NCBI GenBank assembly: GCA_035577985.1
Contig: DATJZY010000019.1
Coordinates: forward strand, 1 to 64,000
From: Candidatus Eisenbacteria bacterium
GTDB taxonomy: Bacteria > Desulfobacterota > Binatia > DP-6
Reading direction: 5' to 3'
Length of the DNA: 64,000 bases
Shown here: positions 61,838 through 64,000 of the stretch, piece by piece
Numbering within the stretch: position 1 is the first letter of the stretch
How the letters are laid out: each line of letters starts with the position of its first letter
Notes under the pieces: generated by a model
Told to the model about the DNA's origin: nothing
The model's input: only the letters and a program-made list of their open reading frames with translations
Database searches by the model: none
Program-made: the position numbers and the translations under genes

Positions 61838-61856
61838 TGGCCGGCCACGCCGCACG

Positions 61857-63689
61857 CTACTTCTGGTACCAGCGTCCGTCGTCGGCCTCGAGCCACTCGT
61901 CCGGATAGGAGCGCAGGCGCCACTGCTCGGCGTAGTCGTGCTGGACGAGGTCGAGCGGCTTCGCGTCGCGACGCGCGACGTAGCGGTAGACCTCGTCGCG
62001 GCTCGCGTTCTCGCGCCTGACGAGCTCCTCGGCGCCGGGAAACCGATCGTCGATCCCGGTGGTGCGGGCTTCGAGGAGCCCGCGCGCGTTCTCGCCGACG
62101 AGCCGGAGGTTCTTCATGGCCTGCACGTCACCGGAGCGCAGGCGCTGCTCGGCGACCGCCGCGCCGATGCGGGCGCGCTCCGCGTCGGCCTCGGTCGACT
62201 CCGCGATCCCGAGCGTCTCCTGCAGGAAGCGCGTGACCTCGCCGCCGAGCTCGACCGACATGCGCGTGCCGCGTGTGTTGACGAGATCGCCGCGGCCCTT
62301 CGCCACCTGCGTCCCCGTGCCGGACGCCGCGACGTCGAGCCCGGCCAGGCCCGGCAGGGCCAGGCGATCGAACGGCGCCGCGCGCCCGAGGTCGGTGCCG
62401 CGCGCCGACGCCGTCGCCGACCAGACGAGGGAGAAGTTCGCGCCCACCCAGCCGTTCGCGTACGACGCGCCCACCTCGCTGCCGAAGCGCAGGTCGGCCT
62501 TCGCCTCGGCGTCGCGACTGACGGCGGCTCGGACGGGTGGAGCCGGCATGATCGTCAAAGACAACCACGGGTTCCGCGCGCGGGTCCCGTTCCAGACGAG
62601 CTCCTCGGCCTTGACGCTGCGGACGACGTTCTCGTCGCCCGTCTGCGGCGGCCAGTTGAAGCGCAGGTCGCCGCGGAGGCCCCGGACGTGCAGGCCGTAC
62701 TCGGGGAGATCCCAGTCCGGCTCGGCGACCTTCAGCTCGGTGCGCAGCAGGAACGCGCCGTTCGGATCGAGCGGCACGTCGCTGGCGTCGGTGCTGAACT
62801 TGAAGGGAAGGCGGAGCTGCACCACGCCCCAGGAGCTGAGGGCCATCTCCAGCCCCTCGACGTCGAAGCGCGAGAGCACGAACGGCGCCTCCGCCGCGGA
62901 CGGCACGCCCGACGCCGCCACGGCCGTCGCGGCGGGCCGCGCCCCCCCCAGGTCCTCGACGAGGTGGAACCAGTCCTCGCCGATGTGGAGGACCGGATGC
63001 TCGATCCGCAGCTCACCGATCCGTCGCGCCGCGAGGTCGCGCCAGGTGAAGCGCACGACGACCGCGTCCACGGTGACGAGCGGCGCCATCGGGCCGTAGG
63101 CGGCGCTCATGACGACCTGGTCCGCGCGCAGCGTCTGCGGCGCGTCGTCCTGCGGGTTGGCGCCGAGGTTGCCGAGATGGACGTCGTGCAGCACGAGCGC
63201 GCTGTCGCGGGCGAAGCGCAGCGGGATGGACGTGCCACGCGCCGAGAGGTTGTCGACGTGGACCGTGATGTCCGAGACGGCGAGCGTTCCGATGCGGTAC
63301 GGCGTGGACGAATCCGACGGGGCGGCGGAGCCCGCCGCGTTCGAGAACGCCTCGCCGAGCCAGAGCTCGGGCCCGCGGATCTCGACCTTCTCGATCCGGC
63401 GATTCCACCAGAGGTCCAGCGGCCGGTACTCGACGTCGATCTCGGCGACCCGCAGGAAGACCGGCCGTGCGCTCGTGTCGGCGTCCGAGAGCTTCGGCGC
63501 CGCCATCTTCACGTTGACCATCTGGACGTGACGCAGATCGAAGCGGGTGAACTCGCCGGCCGCGAGCCCGAGGCTCTGGCGCAGCGTGTCCCCGAGCAGC
63601 CCGGCGAGGAGCCCCGCGCCGCGGTCGCCGCCACACCCCGCGAGGATCCCGACGGCGAGGAGGAGACCCCGAAGGCGGCGCGCGGCCAC
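61857..63689 (-). CDS. AsmA-like/DUF748-type envelope lipoprotein
   Basis: A 610-residue lipoprotein (MAARRLRGLLLAVGILAGCGG; lipidated Cys in AGC). The rest is long beta-rich sequence with repeated IxxLxVxDITVHVDNLS-type strands, resembling AsmA/DUF748 proteins that form elongated lipid-conducting or assembly scaffolds in the envelope. The C-terminal ~120 residues are helical and charged, ending LRSYPDEWLEADDGRWYQK. Location: outer or inner membrane facing the periplasm. Function uncertain. Confidence 0.72.
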   Translation of the reverse strand: MAARRLRGLLLAVGILAGCGGDRGAGLLAGLLGDTLRQSLGLAAGEFTRFDLRHVQMVNVKMAAPKLSDADTSARPVFLRVAEIDVEYRPLDLWWNRRIEKVEIRGPELWLGEAFSNAAGSAAPSDSSTPYRIGTLAVSDITVHVDNLSARGTSIPLRFARDSALVLHDVHLGNLGANPQDDAPQTLRADQVVMSAAYGPMAPLVTVDAVVVRFTWRDLAARRIGELRIEHPVLHIGEDWFHLVEDLGGARPAATAVAASGVPSAAEAPFVLSRFDVEGLEMALSSWGVVQLRLPFKFSTDASDVPLDPNGAFLLRTELKVAEPDWDLPEYGLHVRGLRGDLRFNWPPQTGDENVVRSVKAEELVWNGTRARNPWLSLTIMPAPPVRAAVSRDAEAKADLRFGSEVGASYANGWVGANFSLVWSATASARGTDLGRAAPFDRLALPGLAGLDVAASGTGTQVAKGRGDLVNTRGTRMSVELGGEVTRFLQETLGIAESTEADAERARIGAAVAEQRLRSGDVQAMKNLRLVGENARGLLEARTTGIDDRFPGAEELVRRENASRDEVYRYVARRDAKPLDLVQHDYAEQWRLRSYPDEWLEADDGRWYQK

Positions 63690-63719
63690 GCTACAGGATC
63701 ATCGGCGGGCGGGGCGCTG

Positions 63720-64000
63720 TCAAAGGCAGAGCGTGCCGTCGACGACCGTCAGCGCCGTGCCGCCGATCTCGACCGTGCGCCCTTCGCGAGCGACCGCGAC
63801 GTCGACGATGCCGTCGCGACCGAGCTCGCGTCCCTGGCTCGCGCGATAGCGCTCGCCAGTCTCGGCGACGAGGCCGCTGACGCCGAGGTAGGCGCCCACC
63901 GAGGCGTTGCCGCTGCCGCAGACCGGATCCTCCGGCACGCCGGCCGCGGGCGCGAACGACCGCACGGCGATCGGGTTGCCACGCGCGCCGAGCGCGAAAA
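63720..64000 (-). CDS. PhzF-family isomerase/epimerase-like protein, 5' end outside window
   Basis: The C-terminal 93 codons of a PhzF-type protein on the minus strand: ARGNPIAVRSFAPAAGVPEDPVCGSGNASVGAYL (key VPEDPVCGSG) matches the second half of the two-domain fold, where the GSG-type loop closes the active site. The N-terminal half with the catalytic Glu is beyond the window. It ends 31 bases before the AsmA-like gene on the same strand. Substrate unknown. Confidence 0.8.
   Translation of the reverse strand, partial: FALGARGNPIAVRSFAPAAGVPEDPVCGSGNASVGAYLGVSGLVAETGERYRASQGRELGRDGIVDVAVAREGRTVEIGGTALTVVDGTLCL

Overview
The window is a stretch of GC-rich bacterial chromosome, densely coded on both strands. 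Genes commonly overlap by four bases (ATGA or GTGA), and several start with GTG. Gene content points to an uncultivated, aerobic, deltaproteobacteria-like soil or freshwater bacterium. It has many acyl-CoA enzymes and class III CoA-transferases, an F420/LLM-type oxidoreductase, DUF1329 and MMPL envelope proteins, Thr-rich linkers in secreted proteins, an LPMO-like protein with an N-terminal His, and degenerate copper monooxygenase-like proteins. A Binatota/'Candidatus Binatia' or myxobacteria-like lineage would fit, but this is inferred from gene content, not from a marker gene. I see no rRNA, tRNA, CRISPR array, phage genes or complete transposase gene.

Layout. 1-4274 (minus): four-gene operon of LuxE-like acyl-protein synthetase, LuxC-like acyl-CoA reductase, class III aminotransferase and CoA-transferase, suggesting conversion of a carboxylic acid to an aldehyde and then an amine. 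4365-6157 (plus): TPR protein, small helical protein, CoA-transferase. 6489-16856: mixed oxidoreductases, envelope proteins and a DsbA-like thiol oxidoreductase. 17150-25231: two family-2 glycosyltransferases flank a tightly coupled five-gene operon (GH116-like glycosidase, SDR, EthD, GHMP sugar kinase, GNAT). 25301-31334: an MMPL transporter fused to a cyclic-nucleotide-binding domain, a decayed nucleotidyltransferase, a DUF35/thiolase pair and an Hsp70-like protein with no ordinary start codon. 31371-37734: lipid-binding, ZIP, SDR, GST, polytopic membrane and acyltransferase genes. 37860-44846: acyl-CoA dehydrogenase, lytic transglycosylase, LPMO-like protein, a GT-C-like membrane protein and an alpha/beta hydrolase. 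45548-57697: nitrogen assimilation (Amt, and an Lrp-gltB-gltD operon), with an MFS/PhyH pair and two secreted proteins sharing a four-Cys module in between. 57783-64000: a decayed gene, a Lys/Arg-rich protein, APS kinase, a STAS-ECF sigma fusion, an acyl-CoA dehydrogenase-like flavoenzyme, an AsmA-like lipoprotein and the end of a PhzF-like gene.

The most unusual structure is two families of long palindromic elements, two copies each. All four lie between convergent genes, beginning within about 15 bases of the upstream stop codon. Family A (6159-6484, 16857-17147) has a small hairpin at each end and long complementary arms around a variable centre. Family B (12450-12583, 24044-24157) has conserved inner segments and perfectly paired outer arms whose sequence differs completely between copies. 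A fifth convergent junction (31341-31366) holds only a hairpin of the family A end type. This pattern of changed sequence with preserved pairing suggests selection for a folded DNA or RNA structure, perhaps a two-way terminator, or a mobile palindrome.
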